Source: Pseudomonadota bacterium (GTDB taxonomy: Bacteria; Pseudomonadota; Gammaproteobacteria; Steroidobacterales; Steroidobacteraceae). Taken from it: a DNA stretch of 64,000 bases. The number at the start of each line of letters is the position of its first letter. Position 1 is the stretch's first letter. Positions 1-9,977 of the stretch are shown one piece after another. A program made the position numbers and the translations under genes. The notes below the pieces were generated by a model that was not told the origin of the DNA, did no database searches, and saw only the letters and a program-made list of their open reading frames with translations. The DNA lies in assembly GCA_963205255.1 (NCBI GenBank), contig CAUJIK010000037.1, positions 1 through 64,000 of the forward strand, in the 5' to 3' direction.

Positions 1-1559
1 TCTTCAATGCCGGCGTGACGCCGCCGCCCGGCGCCCAGGGCGAGCGTGAGCGCCAGGGTTCGGCCACGAAGGACTGGCGCGTGAACCTCAAGGCGGGTTT
101 CACGCCGAACCAGACCGACGAATACACCGTCAGCTTCACGAAGCAGGCAGGCTCGAAGAGCGCACCGCTGGCCGTGGACTTCTACCTGCCCGACGGCCGG
201 CAGAACTGCCCCACCAGCGCGAACAATCCGCAGTGCGGCGGAACGCCCAGCGCGCCGTATCAGGCCAACAACTTCTGGACCTGGCCCAAGTGGGATGTGC
301 AGAGCGTCTACTGGCTGTCGAACACCGAGTTCACCGGCGGCGCCTATCTCAAGACGCGCCTGTCCTACAGCCAGTTCGACAATGCGCTGTATGCCTGGGA
401 CGACGACACTTACAGCACCCAGTCACTGGGCCGCAGCTTCCAGAGCTACTACCACGACAGCAGTCTTGGCGGCAGCGTGGAAACGGGCCGCAGTTTCTTC
501 GAAAACAGCACGACGCGCGCCGCCCTCCACTGGCGCCGCGACCGGCACCGGGAATACAACTTCAATCGTCCCACGGCGCCGCAGGCCAACACCGAGCCAC
601 CGCAGCACAACGAGGAACGAACCTGGTCGGCCGCGCTGGAGCACGACTGGGCCGCAACCGATGCCCTCAACGTGGTCGCCGGCATCAGTTACGACAATAA
701 CAAGCGCGTACGAGCCGAGGAATTCGCCTCAGGCGCGACGATTCCGGCTCAGCCGCCGGGCATGAGCTGCGTGGCCGACGGGCAGCTCCCGCCTTGCGTA
801 TACGGCCAGCCCCTGGGCAGCGACGATGCCTTCAACTGGCAGGGTGCGCTGCAATGGAGCTACGCCGACAACAGGCAGCTGGGCGCCAGCATCTCGTCGC
901 GCTCACGCTTCCCGAACAATTTCGAGCGCTACAGCACACGCTTCGGCACGGCGATACCTAACCCGGATCTGGGCACCGAACGCGCGGTGCACTACGAAGT
1001 GAACTGGAAGGCAACGCTGGCGCAGGACTCGCAGCTGTCGGCGGCGATTTTCTACGCCGACATCCAGAACATGATCCAGACCATGATCGTGCAGACCGCG
1101 CCGCAGCAGACGCAGACGCGCAACATCGGCAACGGCGCCAACTACGGCCTGGAGCTGGCGGCGGACTTGCGCGTGTCGCCACAGCTGCGCGTCGGCGCGA
1201 ACTACAGCTACCTGCACCGCAAGATCGACGACCCGGTGCCGGCGAACCTCAAGCCCACCGGCGTGCCCAACCATCTGGGCTTCGCCTATCTTTCCTGGCA
1301 GGCTCTGCCATCGCTCACGGTGCAGCCCAGCGTCGAAGTTGCCGGCAACCTGTGGACGGATCTCAATGGCAGCGCCACGCTGGCCTATCAGCGCATCGGG
1401 CGCTACACGCTGGCGAATCTGCAGCTGAGCTGGCAGCCACTGGAGAACATCGAAGCGGTGCTCGGCACGCGCAACCTGCTGGACAAGAATTTCGAGCGCG
1501 CTTCGGCCCTGCCGGAACCGGGTCGCTCGCTGTTCACCAAGGTGCGCGTGAAGTTCTGA
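1..1559 (+). CDS. TonB-dependent receptor, C-terminal part (5' end outside window)
   Basis: Open from the window edge; beta-barrel repeats and C-terminal 'NLLDKNFERASALPEPGRSLFTKVRVKF' with terminal aromatic residue, typical of TonB receptors. Confidence 0.9.
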   Translation, partial: FNAGVTPPPGAQGERERQGSATKDWRVNLKAGFTPNQTDEYTVSFTKQAGSKSAPLAVDFYLPDGRQNCPTSANNPQCGGTPSAPYQANNFWTWPKWDVQSVYWLSNTEFTGGAYLKTRLSYSQFDNALYAWDDDTYSTQSLGRSFQSYYHDSSLGGSVETGRSFFENSTTRAALHWRRDRHREYNFNRPTAPQANTEPPQHNEERTWSAALEHDWAATDALNVVAGISYDNNKRVRAEEFASGATIPAQPPGMSCVADGQLPPCVYGQPLGSDDAFNWQGALQWSYADNRQLGASISSRSRFPNNFERYSTRFGTAIPNPDLGTERAVHYEVNWKATLAQDSQLSAAIFYADIQNMIQTMIVQTAPQQTQTRNIGNGANYGLELAADLRVSPQLRVGANYSYLHRKIDDPVPANLKPTGVPNHLGFAYLSWQALPSLTVQPSVEVAGNLWTDLNGSATLAYQRIGRYTLANLQLSWQPLENIEAVLGTRNLLDKNFERASALPEPGRSLFTKVRVKF

Positions 1560-1569
1560 AAGCATGGGC

Positions 1570-1594
1570 GGGTGGGGTCAGAGCGACCCCACCC
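1570..1594. terminator. Perfect 10-bp stem hairpin between convergent genes (possible bidirectional terminator or REP-like element)
   Basis: GGGTGGGGTC-AGAGC-GACCCCACCC; no strong U tract. Confidence 0.45.
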
Positions 1595-2888
1595 AGTCGA
1601 GCAGCTGGCGGCGTTCGGCGGCTGGCAGTCTTTCAAATGCGCGCCGGGCATCGCGCGCCTGACCGTCGTGCCACAGCACGGCCTCCTCCACGCTGCGCGC
1701 GCGGCCGTCGTGCAACAGTCCGGCGTCGCCGCCGGCCAGCGCATGCGCCATGCCCCATAGCGGCGCTGTACGCCACTGGCTGCCGGCGATGGAGCCATCC
1801 ACGCGCCGGTCCGCGAGACCCTCACCCATGTCGTGCAGCAGCAGATCCGTGTAGGCATCGATGATGGCTGTCCCGCTGCCCGTATCCACCGGCAGCACAC
1901 TTTGATGGCAGCTGGCGCAGCCAGTGCGCTCGAACAGCACCGCGCCGCTGTCTGCCGCGGCGCCAGCCGGCCGCGCCGGCACGGCGAGATTGGCCTGCAG
2001 CGTGACCAGTGCGCCCAGAAATTCATCCGAGACCTCCGGCGAACCGCCCTGCGGCGCATTGCGGCAGGCCGCCTGCTGCGTCGTGCAGTCATCCTGAGGA
2101 TGCGGCCGCGATGTCAGCCCCATTTCGCGCGCCAGGGCACGCGCTGTCTGATCCTCGATCGAGATGGCCTGCGCCTGCCACCCGAAGCGTCCGAGGCGGG
2201 GCTTGCCATCGGCATCTTCATGCCAGGCCAGCTCGCCGCGCACCGCATGCGACTGCAGCGCACGGATGCGCATCACCGCTTCATGCGGCACGGCTTCCAG
2301 CAGTCCACTGCCGAAAGTGGCGGGCGCGATACGTGGCTGCAGCACCGCGTCGCCGGGCAGCGGGCCGAACGCCAGCTGCGTGAGCCGATATTCAGGCAAC
2401 CGCAACTCCCAGCCCTCGCCATCGGGATAGCGACCGTCGCGCGCGGACCAGGAAAGCTCCACGCGACCTTCAGACACATGGCCGGGCAGCGCCTGCGTGG
2501 CGAAGACGGCGCCATACACGGTGGGCGGCCCTCCCAGCTGCATCACGAAGGAATTCGGCAGCCGGTTGCCCACCGGTTCCCCGCGACCACGGGCGCCATT
2601 GTTGTGGCAGCCGTCGCAGCTGGCCGCGACGAACAGCGGACCGAGCCCGTCACGCCGCTGCGCGTTCGGCGTGCCGGCAATCACCCATGACGTGTTGAAG
2701 ATGGCAAGGCCCAGATCGAAAGCCTCACGCGTTTCTGTATCCAGATCGCGCCACGCCGGTGGACTGCGCCGCTCGGGGAAAGGCGCGCGTCCGGCGGCAG
2801 CGGACACGGCAGAGTCTCCCTGCGCATGCGGCGTCATGACGCCCAGCAGCGCAAGCGTCGCGACGGCGTTACGGCGTCGCAGTGGCAA
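1578..2888 (-). CDS. Di-heme oxidoreductase (DUF1111-like c-type cytochrome)
   Basis: Signal peptide and two heme motifs, CDGCH and CASCH. Confidence 0.85.
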   Translation of the reverse strand: MPLRRRNAVATLALLGVMTPHAQGDSAVSAAAGRAPFPERRSPPAWRDLDTETREAFDLGLAIFNTSWVIAGTPNAQRRDGLGPLFVAASCDGCHNNGARGRGEPVGNRLPNSFVMQLGGPPTVYGAVFATQALPGHVSEGRVELSWSARDGRYPDGEGWELRLPEYRLTQLAFGPLPGDAVLQPRIAPATFGSGLLEAVPHEAVMRIRALQSHAVRGELAWHEDADGKPRLGRFGWQAQAISIEDQTARALAREMGLTSRPHPQDDCTTQQAACRNAPQGGSPEVSDEFLGALVTLQANLAVPARPAGAAADSGAVLFERTGCASCHQSVLPVDTGSGTAIIDAYTDLLLHDMGEGLADRRVDGSIAGSQWRTAPLWGMAHALAGGDAGLLHDGRARSVEEAVLWHDGQARDARRAFERLPAAERRQLLDWVGSL

Positions 2889-3399
2889 CGGCCGTGACCG
2901 TCAGCTTCGCTTGAGCCGTGGCGGCCGCGCCGAGCTGCAGCGTAAGTTCGACATCCGCCGGCAATTCGTAAACCACGATCTTGCGCGGACCATCGCAGTC
3001 CCGAACGCCGTTGAAATCGGCCGCGTCGAGCGGCTTGCCATCATGGATCACGTCGAGCCAGAAGCCGGAGTCGATGGCCACACGGTACTGCCCGGCAGCA
3101 GCGACCTTCAGACGCAGCACCCCCCCATATGCGCCGTCGGCAAGCATCTTCTTGCTGGGAGGTGCGGCGTACTGCACCGACTCCTGCGGCTTCAGCTGGA
3201 GCGCATACAGGCGAGCGGCGTCGATCAGCGGCGCATCGGCCACAGTGGCGCCGACCGTCACGCTACCCGGCTGCGTCGTGTACAGACGCACTTCAGGCGT
3301 CACATCCCACTTGTAGGCAGCGCAGGCATCCGCGGCAATGGCAGGAGGGAGCGCGGCCATCAGCAGGCCGGCGGCGGCGAGACAGGAATGCAGCTTCAT
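2869..3399 (-). CDS. Secreted protein of unknown function, overlapping the di-heme oxidoreductase gene
   Basis: Signal peptide MKLHSCLAAAGLLMAALPPAIAA; 20-nt overlap with the downstream gene. Confidence 0.7.
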   Translation of the reverse strand: MKLHSCLAAAGLLMAALPPAIAADACAAYKWDVTPEVRLYTTQPGSVTVGATVADAPLIDAARLYALQLKPQESVQYAAPPSKKMLADGAYGGVLRLKVAAAGQYRVAIDSGFWLDVIHDGKPLDAADFNGVRDCDGPRKIVVYELPADVELTLQLGAAATAQAKLTVTAVATATP

Positions 3400-3412
3400 G
3401 AGCGCAATTATA

Positions 3413-3436
3413 CGGAATATCCCTTTATATATAGCG
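3413..3436. promoter_or_regulatory. Candidate ModE-type operator
   Basis: CGGAATAT-N8-ATATAGCG between the divergent 3399(-) gene and the ModE-like gene; right arm is a good ModE half-site. Confidence 0.45.
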
Positions 3437-3494
3437 CGGGTTTGGCGCCGGGAGGGGTTGGCGCATACCGGGCCGATGCCGCTAGACTGGCTAC

Positions 3495-3908
3495 GTGAAA
3501 CCCCAGGCCCATACCCGCATCGATTTCTCCCACACCTGCTCCATCGGTCCAGGCAAGATCGGCGTGCTGGAAGGCATCGAACGCACCGGTTCTCTGTCGG
3601 CCGCGGCGCGGACGCTGGGCATGAGTTACCGGCGCGCGTGGTTGCTGCTCCACAGCACCAACGAGGGTTTTGCCGAGCCCGTGGTGGAGCTCAGTGTCGG
3701 CGGCAAGGACGGCGGCGGCACGCGCCTCACGGATTTCGGCCGCCAGCTGGTGGCTGATTACCGCCGCTTCGAGGCGGCGGTGGACGATCTGGCCGCGAAA
3801 ACCTTCGCGGCGGTGCGCCTGGGCAGCGGGCCGGCCAAGGGGGCCACACCGTTGCGTCAGCCACTCAGCCGATCTCTGACGGGCAAGAACCGCAAGCCCG
3901 GGCGCTAA
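3495..3908 (+). CDS. ModE-like winged-helix transcriptional regulator (HTH domain only)
   Basis: 'VLEGIERTGSLSAAARTLGMSYRRAWLLLHSTN' is the ModE N-terminal domain signature; no molybdate-binding TOBE domain. Confidence 0.85.
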   Translation: MKPQAHTRIDFSHTCSIGPGKIGVLEGIERTGSLSAAARTLGMSYRRAWLLLHSTNEGFAEPVVELSVGGKDGGGTRLTDFGRQLVADYRRFEAAVDDLAAKTFAAVRLGSGPAKGATPLRQPLSRSLTGKNRKPGR

Positions 3909-3931
3909 CTGGCGCCGGGAGAGCCTGGCCA

Positions 3932-4519
3932 TCACCGCGCCAGCTGCTCATAGTCGGCGGGCGTGTCGATGTCCTGCAGGCGCTCCGGCGGCCAGTCGTG
4001 CATGACTGCTTCCGATTGATGCGCCTTCACCACCGTCTTGCCGCATCCTTCGCCATGCCACGCGAGCAGTTCAGGCCAGAGTGCGCGCGCAAAGAGCAGA
4101 GGTGGAGCGAGCACATCGCCGTAGCGCGACACCGCCAATGAACTGGCTCCCTCGACATGGGAGCGGATCAGCGCATCGATCATGTCGCCAGTGACATGCG
4201 GCATGTCGGCGAGCATCACGACTGCCGCATCCGCACCCGGCCCCAGCGCACGCAGACCCGCATGCAACGAGCCGCTGGTCGGTCCGCCGGGATCAGGACT
4301 CATGGCAAAGCTCACTTCGAGACCGGACAGTGCGGCGCGTACACGTTCCGGCTCGTGGCCGAACACCACCACGACCGGCGCGCAACCGGCGCGCAGGGCA
4401 CGACGAACGGCGCGCTCGAGCATGGTCTCGCCGCCCACATCGAGCAACATCTTGTTGCGCCCCATGCGCCGCGACGCTCCGGCAGCCAGAATCACTGCCG
4501 CGACGGCCGCCCCTGGCAT
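3932..4519 (-). CDS. Molybdenum cofactor cytidylyltransferase / MobA-like NTP transferase
   Basis: 'AAVILAAGASRRMGRNKMLLDVGGETML' nucleotidyltransferase motif; start placed directly after the xdhC stop. Confidence 0.85.
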   Translation of the reverse strand: MPGAAVAAVILAAGASRRMGRNKMLLDVGGETMLERAVRRALRAGCAPVVVVFGHEPERVRAALSGLEVSFAMSPDPGGPTSGSLHAGLRALGPGADAAVVMLADMPHVTGDMIDALIRSHVEGASSLAVSRYGDVLAPPLLFARALWPELLAWHGEGCGKTVVKAHQSEAVMHDWPPERLQDIDTPADYEQLAR

Positions 4520-4520
4520 C

Positions 4521-5543
4521 TCACCCGGCCACGAGATGGATAGGCGCCGTCCGCTCGCGCAAGGAACTGGGTCGCCGGCCACTGCGCACGGCCAGCAACT
4601 CGGCGACAACGGCGAGCGCCACCTGCTCGGCCCCGTCGGTGCCGATGTCCAGCCCCACGGGGCCGTAGATGCGACGCTGATCGACTGGTCCCTCACGCTC
4701 CAGCGTTGCAAGGATCCGTTCGGTGCGTCGCCGCGGACCCAGCACGCCGATATATCGCGCCGGGCTTCGCAGAAGCGCGCGCAGATAGTTGGTGTCATCG
4801 GCAAAGTGATGCGTCATGGTGATGGCGAAATCATCCGCATCGAGCGCCAGATGCTCGCCCAGCGTCGCGGCCTCGCTCTCGATCAGACGCACACCAGCCG
4901 GGAAACGCGCCGGCACCAGCAGCCCCGGACGCCTGTCCACGACCACCACGCGGAAACCTACCTCATGCGCAAGCCGGGCAAGCTGGCAGGCGTCATCGCC
5001 CGCGCTCGCCACCACCAGCCGCGGCGGCGGCGTCAGTACGTTGATGAAATGTTCGACTCCATCGAGCACCTCGACACGGGATTCCCAGGACTTCGCCAGC
5101 GCCAGCCCCGCACGTCCGCGCAGGGTGCTGCGCACACCATCATCGAGGCGCGTGCAGATCACGAACGGCTCTTCCGCGGCAATCGCCTCACGCTCCGCTC
5201 TCCAGTCGTCGCACACCGGCGTGATGAGCAGATCGACCACGCCCTCGCATCCGACGCCCAGATCCCAGGCCGCGATCTCGTCGGATGTTCCGCAATATGA
5301 ACGTCGCTGCGCCACGCCGCTGCGCATGACGCGCAGCGCAACCTCGCGGACATCCGCTTCGAGACATCCACCGCTCACATTTCCCACGCAGACACCCTCC
5401 TCAGTGAGGAGCAGCTTTGCGCCTTCGTGCCGGTAGGCGGAGCCACGGACCCTGATCACCGTGGCGAGAGCAGCCCGCTGCCCGGAACCCGGGAGCGAAC
5501 CGATTGCCCCGAGCACCTGCCGGGTCTCGAGCCACTGCTTCAA
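4521..5543 (-). CDS. XdhC/CoxI family molybdenum hydroxylase maturation protein
   Basis: N-terminal XdhC_CoxI region (VRGSAYRHEGAKLLLTEEGVCVGNVSGGCLEADV) and C-terminal Rossmann 'YIGVLGPRRR'. Confidence 0.88.
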   Translation of the reverse strand: MKQWLETRQVLGAIGSLPGSGQRAALATVIRVRGSAYRHEGAKLLLTEEGVCVGNVSGGCLEADVREVALRVMRSGVAQRRSYCGTSDEIAAWDLGVGCEGVVDLLITPVCDDWRAEREAIAAEEPFVICTRLDDGVRSTLRGRAGLALAKSWESRVEVLDGVEHFINVLTPPPRLVVASAGDDACQLARLAHEVGFRVVVVDRRPGLLVPARFPAGVRLIESEAATLGEHLALDADDFAITMTHHFADDTNYLRALLRSPARYIGVLGPRRRTERILATLEREGPVDQRRIYGPVGLDIGTDGAEQVALAVVAELLAVRSGRRPSSLRERTAPIHLVAG

Positions 5544-5547
5544 ACGA

Positions 5548-7761
5548 TCAGCTCCAGCTCAGGTCGTGGCGCGCGAGCGGCAGGGAACGGATGCGCTTGC
5601 CCGTCGCCATGAAGATGGCGCTGGCAAGCGCCGGAATCACTGGCGGCAGCGCTGGCTCACCCATTCCGGTCGGCGGGAATTCCGTCGTGCGGAAGTGCAC
5701 CTCGACTGGCGGCACCTCCGTGATGCGCAGCAGCTCGTAGTCGGCAAGACTGGTCTGCACCGACCTGCCGCCGTCGATCGTGATCTCCTGCTTCATCGCC
5801 TGGGCAATGCCATCGAGAACCGAACCCTGCACCTGTGCCATCGCACCGCTGGGGTTGATGATGTGGCTGCCCACGTCGCCGGCCACCCAGACTTTCACGA
5901 TCTTCACCTCGCCGCGCTGGCTGACATTCACTTCCACCACCTCGGCGAAGTACCCGCGGTGACTGAAGTGCATGCCGACGCCGACACCCGAACCGCGCGG
6001 GAACTTGCGCTTGCCCCACTCCGACTTCTCAGCCACCAGTTCGAGCACACCTTTCATGCGTGCCGCGTTGACCGGAGAAGCAGGAGCGGCCGGCGTCGCC
6101 GCCACGATGCCGCCCTGGTCGAGCAGATCCAGGCGGAACTGCACCGGGTCCTTGCCGGCGGCAAGGGCAAGCTCGTCGATGAACGACTGGTAGACGAACG
6201 CGATGGCGTTGCTGGTGGGCGCGCGCAGAAACCCGGTAGGCACTCCGAGCGGCATCTGCGAGACACCGAAAAGCGCATTGGGAATGAAAGAGATCGGAAA
6301 CTCATTCGGCGAGATCGAGGCGGCCTGGGCGAAGCGCTGCCCGTCACCGAAGGTCGCGAAATGGTTCTCCCATGCCGTGATCCGGCCGTTGGCGTCGACG
6401 GCGCCCTTGAGCTTGTGAAAGCCCGCCGGGCGATAGAAATCGTGCTGCGTATCGTCCTCGCGCGACCACACCAGTTTCACCGGCACGCCGGCCTGGCGCG
6501 CGATCCAGGCCGCTTCGACCATGTAGTCGTTGAGCAGGCGGCGTCCGAATCCCCCGCCACAGCGCATCATGTGGATGGCGATGTCTTCCGGCTTGATGCC
6601 CAGCGTCTGCGCGACAAGCTGCCGCCCGCCCTGTGGCGCCTGCGTCGGCGCCCAGATCTCGAGCTTGCCGTTCGCGAAGCTCGCGGTGCAGTTCTGGGGC
6701 TCCAGCGGCGCATGCGCCAGGAAGGGATATTCGTACTCAGCTTCGACGACTTTCGCAGCGGCGGCGAACGCCGTGACAACGTCCCCGTCCTGCCGTGCAA
6801 CCGTCTGCGGCGCGGCGGCAAAGAATTCCTTCGCCCTGGCCCTGAACCCCGCCGAGCTCTGCTGCGCGGTGGGATGCTGCTCCCAGGTCACCCGCAGCTG
6901 ACGGCGCGCCGAACGCGCGGCCCACCATGAATCGGCGAGGATCGCCACACCCGGCATGAGGCCGGAAAGGTTGGTCGTGCCTTCCACCACAAAAGCCTGC
7001 TTCACGCCCGGCAACCCGCGCACCTCATCAACGTTCGCGCTGGCGACCCGGGCACCAAAGACGGGCGACTTCTCGAAGATGGCGTAGAGCATGCCGGGCA
7101 CCGTGACATCGATGCCGAAAAGGGGCTTGCCGGTGACGATCTTGAGATTGTCGACGCCTGGAATCGATTTGCCGATGATCCGGAAGTCTTTCGGGTCCTT
7201 GAGCTTGACCGCATCGAGCGCCGGCGGCGTCATCGTCGCGGCCCTGGACGCGAGCTCGCCATAGGTCGCGCGGCGGCGCGAGGATTCATGGTGCACCACG
7301 CCAGCCTCGGTGGTGCACTCGCCGACCGGGACGTTCCAGCTGGCCGCCGCAACCGCGACGAGCATCTGCCGACCGGCGGCGCCGGCGCGGCGCAACGGCT
7401 CCCAGTTGGTCGGCGTGGCCATGCTGCCACCCGCGAACTGCGAACCGTATTTTGCTTCGTCACTCATGGCCTGCTCGACAATGACCTGTTGCCAGGCAAC
7501 GTCCAGCTCTTCGGCGACGAGCATCGGCAGCATGGTGCGTATGCCCTGCCCGATCTCCGGATTCTTGGCAAGGATCGTGATCACGCCGGCGCCCGAGATG
7601 CGTATGAAGGCATTCGGCATGAACTCCCCTGCCGGCTCCATCGCATTCACGACACCGATACCCGCGAAATCGACCATCGTGCCCAGGAGCATGCCGCCAC
7701 CGGCGACGGCGGTGACACGCAGAAAATCGCGCCGCGCGAGGATGGGCGATGGCGTGCTCAT
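5548..7761 (-). CDS. iorB: Molybdopterin-binding aldehyde oxidase/xanthine dehydrogenase family subunit (isoquinoline 1-oxidoreductase beta-like)
   Basis: Tat signal [11 protein letters not shown]; '[12 protein letters not shown]' and other molybdenum hydroxylase large-subunit motifs. Confidence 0.88.
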   Translation of the reverse strand: MSTPSPILARRDFLRVTAVAGGGMLLGTMVDFAGIGVVNAMEPAGEFMPNAFIRISGAGVITILAKNPEIGQGIRTMLPMLVAEELDVAWQQVIVEQAMSDEAKYGSQFAGGSMATPTNWEPLRRAGAAGRQMLVAVAAASWNVPVGECTTEAGVVHHESSRRRATYGELASRAATMTPPALDAVKLKDPKDFRIIGKSIPGVDNLKIVTGKPLFGIDVTVPGMLYAIFEKSPVFGARVASANVDEVRGLPGVKQAFVVEGTTNLSGLMPGVAILADSWWAARSARRQLRVTWEQHPTAQQSSAGFRARAKEFFAAAPQTVARQDGDVVTAFAAAAKVVEAEYEYPFLAHAPLEPQNCTASFANGKLEIWAPTQAPQGGRQLVAQTLGIKPEDIAIHMMRCGGGFGRRLLNDYMVEAAWIARQAGVPVKLVWSREDDTQHDFYRPAGFHKLKGAVDANGRITAWENHFATFGDGQRFAQAASISPNEFPISFIPNALFGVSQMPLGVPTGFLRAPTSNAIAFVYQSFIDELALAAGKDPVQFRLDLLDQGGIVAATPAAPASPVNAARMKGVLELVAEKSEWGKRKFPRGSGVGVGMHFSHRGYFAEVVEVNVSQRGEVKIVKVWVAGDVGSHIINPSGAMAQVQGSVLDGIAQAMKQEITIDGGRSVQTSLADYELLRITEVPPVEVHFRTTEFPPTGMGEPALPPVIPALASAIFMATGKRIRSLPLARHDLSWS

Positions 7762-8267
7762 GCGACCCCCTGCGTGCTATCGGCATCCTGCTGGGTGGAG
7801 GCGCGCGAACTGGCTGCCAGCTCGGCCGCGCGATGGATTCCGGCGCGGATCCGGTGATACGAGGCGCAGCGACAGAGGTTGCCGTACATCGCCGCATCGA
7901 TGTCTTCGTCGGTCGGCTGCGGATTGCTGGAGAGCAGATCCGCCGCCTGCATGATCTGGCCGGCCTGGCAGTATCCGCACTGCGGAACGTCGAGCTCTTG
8001 CCAGGCCTGCTGCAGGGGATGCGAAGCCTGGGCGGAGAGCCCTTCTATCGTCACCACCTTGCGGCCATTGAGCGCGCTGGCCGGAACCTGGCAGGAACGG
8101 GTGGCTGACCCATTGATGTGTACCGTGCAAGCGCCGCAGAGCGCCTGACCGCAGCCGAACTTTGTGCCCTTCAGATCGAGCGTGTCACGCAGGATCCACA
8201 GCAGCGGCATGTCGGCGGGAACGTCGATGGTCCGGTTCGTCCCATTGACCGAGAAAGTGATTTTCAT
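7758..8267 (-). CDS. iorA: (2Fe-2S)-binding subunit (isoquinoline 1-oxidoreductase alpha-like)
   Basis: [12 protein letters not shown] and CGYCQAGQ / LCRCASY iron-sulfur motifs; 4-nt overlap with iorB. Confidence 0.9.
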   Translation of the reverse strand: MKITFSVNGTNRTIDVPADMPLLWILRDTLDLKGTKFGCGQALCGACTVHINGSATRSCQVPASALNGRKVVTIEGLSAQASHPLQQAWQELDVPQCGYCQAGQIMQAADLLSSNPQPTDEDIDAAMYGNLCRCASYHRIRAGIHRAAELAASSRASTQQDADSTQGVA

Positions 8268-8291
8268 GGGAGGCGTCTCTCCAAAGATGTC

Positions 8292-9836
8292 TCAGTCGGC
8301 GGATTCAGTCTGGGAGCCAGCGGCGGCATCACCGGCCAGCAGCGCATTGATATTTTCGCCATCCCAGTCCGGCGTGCTCTCCATCTGCGCCAGGACCCGC
8401 TGCGCGGCCTGCGCAATGCGGCCGCCGTGCGGATTGTAGGCAACCGCGCGCAGATTACCCTGAGCTTCCGGAAACTGCCTGCGCTTGATCAGTTCGGCCG
8501 CCAGCATCAGGCGCAGTGACGAATCAAAAGGCGCCAGCTCGGCCGCGCGGCGCAACCCGGCCATGGCATTCTCGCTGGGCTCCCGCTGCTGCGCCGCAAG
8601 GGTGAGATAGTTGTAGACCAGCGGAACCGGGTGATCCGGCTCCAGTTTGTTCAGAGCCAGAAAGGGCTCACGTGCCCGCATGTAGGCAGCGCCGTCATCC
8701 GGATCTTCGGCGGCCAGCAGGAACAATGACTGCCCTTTCTGGATATAGGCTCTGACCAATGACGGGTCCTGGGCCAGGGCCGCATCGGCGGCGGCTATCG
8801 CCTCCGCGTGGTTCCGCGCGTCGTGCTCGGCTTCGGCCAGCATGGCCAGAACGGCGGGATCCTGTGGATATCGCGCGGCGACGGCCCGGGCATCCGGCAG
8901 CAAGGCCTCCGCCTGTTCCAGATTGACACCAACGCGCGAGCGAATGTGAACCGGCATGGCAGCGGCTTCGGCCTCCCGAAGCCGTCTCACGACGACCACT
9001 CCAGTCTCCAGAATGTTCGCGGACAGCGTGAAAGCCAATATCCTCGATTTGCGCACGTAGGCATCCAGTTCCCTGTCGAGCGCACGCAGATCGCCGAAAG
9101 CTTCCCGGCCGGCATCCAGAGAAGTGCTTCCCTGGGACATCAGGCGCACATAGTTTCGCAGCTGCCCCTTGCGCCCCGTGTCGAACGTCAGATAGTGGAA
9201 CAGCAGCCAGCTCTTCCCGTAGAACGCATCGGATCCCTTGTCATCGCGCTTGGCATCGGTGTCGAGAAGCTCCGAAACCTTCACGTCGCGTGCATAGGAA
9301 AGCTCGCCGGCACGATGCATCGCAGGCCGGCCAATGCCCACTCTGCCGTCCGGAAAGAAGCTCGCCGAGGCGAAGAACTCCGCCCCACCCTCCGAATACC
9401 AGCGGGGCATCGCGAATGTACTGTTGGTCCACATGAAATGATGGGCATATTCATGCAGTAGCGCGATCATCGACTGATCCAGATCCATTGTGCCCGTCCT
9501 GATGTTGGGCACGATGGCCACGGAGCTGCCGGCACGCGGCACGTAAAACGCGCCGACATCCGCCGTGCGGTCACCGTAAAGCCTGCGAACCTCCGTCGAA
9601 TTCCGCACCACGAAGACCGTCACCCGGTTCGATGGGCTGGGAGTCTCGGTAGGCGTGTTCGTGACCACGCTGATCGCGGCATGGAAGCGCTCAAGCTGCT
9701 CGGAAAAGGTGCGAATGTCCCGTTCGCTGTCGTCGGCGTACACGACGAAATGCGGGCTCGAGGCCTCGAGCCATTCAGCGCGGGAAGCACCTGGCATCAA
9801 GGATGCAAACAGCACCGTCAGCAATGCCAGCCGCAC
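8292..9836 (-). CDS. Secreted TPR-repeat protein with DUF1570-like peptidase region
   Basis: Signal peptide; 'WLEASSPHFVVYADDSER'; LLHEYAHHFM (HExxH); C-terminal TPR-like repeats. Confidence 0.7.
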   Translation of the reverse strand: MRLALLTVLFASLMPGASRAEWLEASSPHFVVYADDSERDIRTFSEQLERFHAAISVVTNTPTETPSPSNRVTVFVVRNSTEVRRLYGDRTADVGAFYVPRAGSSVAIVPNIRTGTMDLDQSMIALLHEYAHHFMWTNSTFAMPRWYSEGGAEFFASASFFPDGRVGIGRPAMHRAGELSYARDVKVSELLDTDAKRDDKGSDAFYGKSWLLFHYLTFDTGRKGQLRNYVRLMSQGSTSLDAGREAFGDLRALDRELDAYVRKSRILAFTLSANILETGVVVVRRLREAEAAAMPVHIRSRVGVNLEQAEALLPDARAVAARYPQDPAVLAMLAEAEHDARNHAEAIAAADAALAQDPSLVRAYIQKGQSLFLLAAEDPDDGAAYMRAREPFLALNKLEPDHPVPLVYNYLTLAAQQREPSENAMAGLRRAAELAPFDSSLRLMLAAELIKRRQFPEAQGNLRAVAYNPHGGRIAQAAQRVLAQMESTPDWDGENINALLAGDAAAGSQTESAD

Positions 9837-9914
9837 AGCTCCCCCTTCTCTGTTGGCTCAAATTACCGCCGATTGCCCTCCTGAGCAAATCAGGATGTCG
9901 GGACGCCCCTGAAC

Positions 9915-9950
9915 AAAAAAAGCCGGGATGCCCTTCGGCACCCCGGCAAT
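9915..9950 (-). terminator. Rho-independent terminator for the TonB receptor gene
   Basis: Minus strand: GCCGGGGTGCCGAAGGGCATCCCGGC followed by T7. Confidence 0.85.
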
Positions 9951-9977
9951 TTCAGCCACCGAACTCCGATCTATCTA

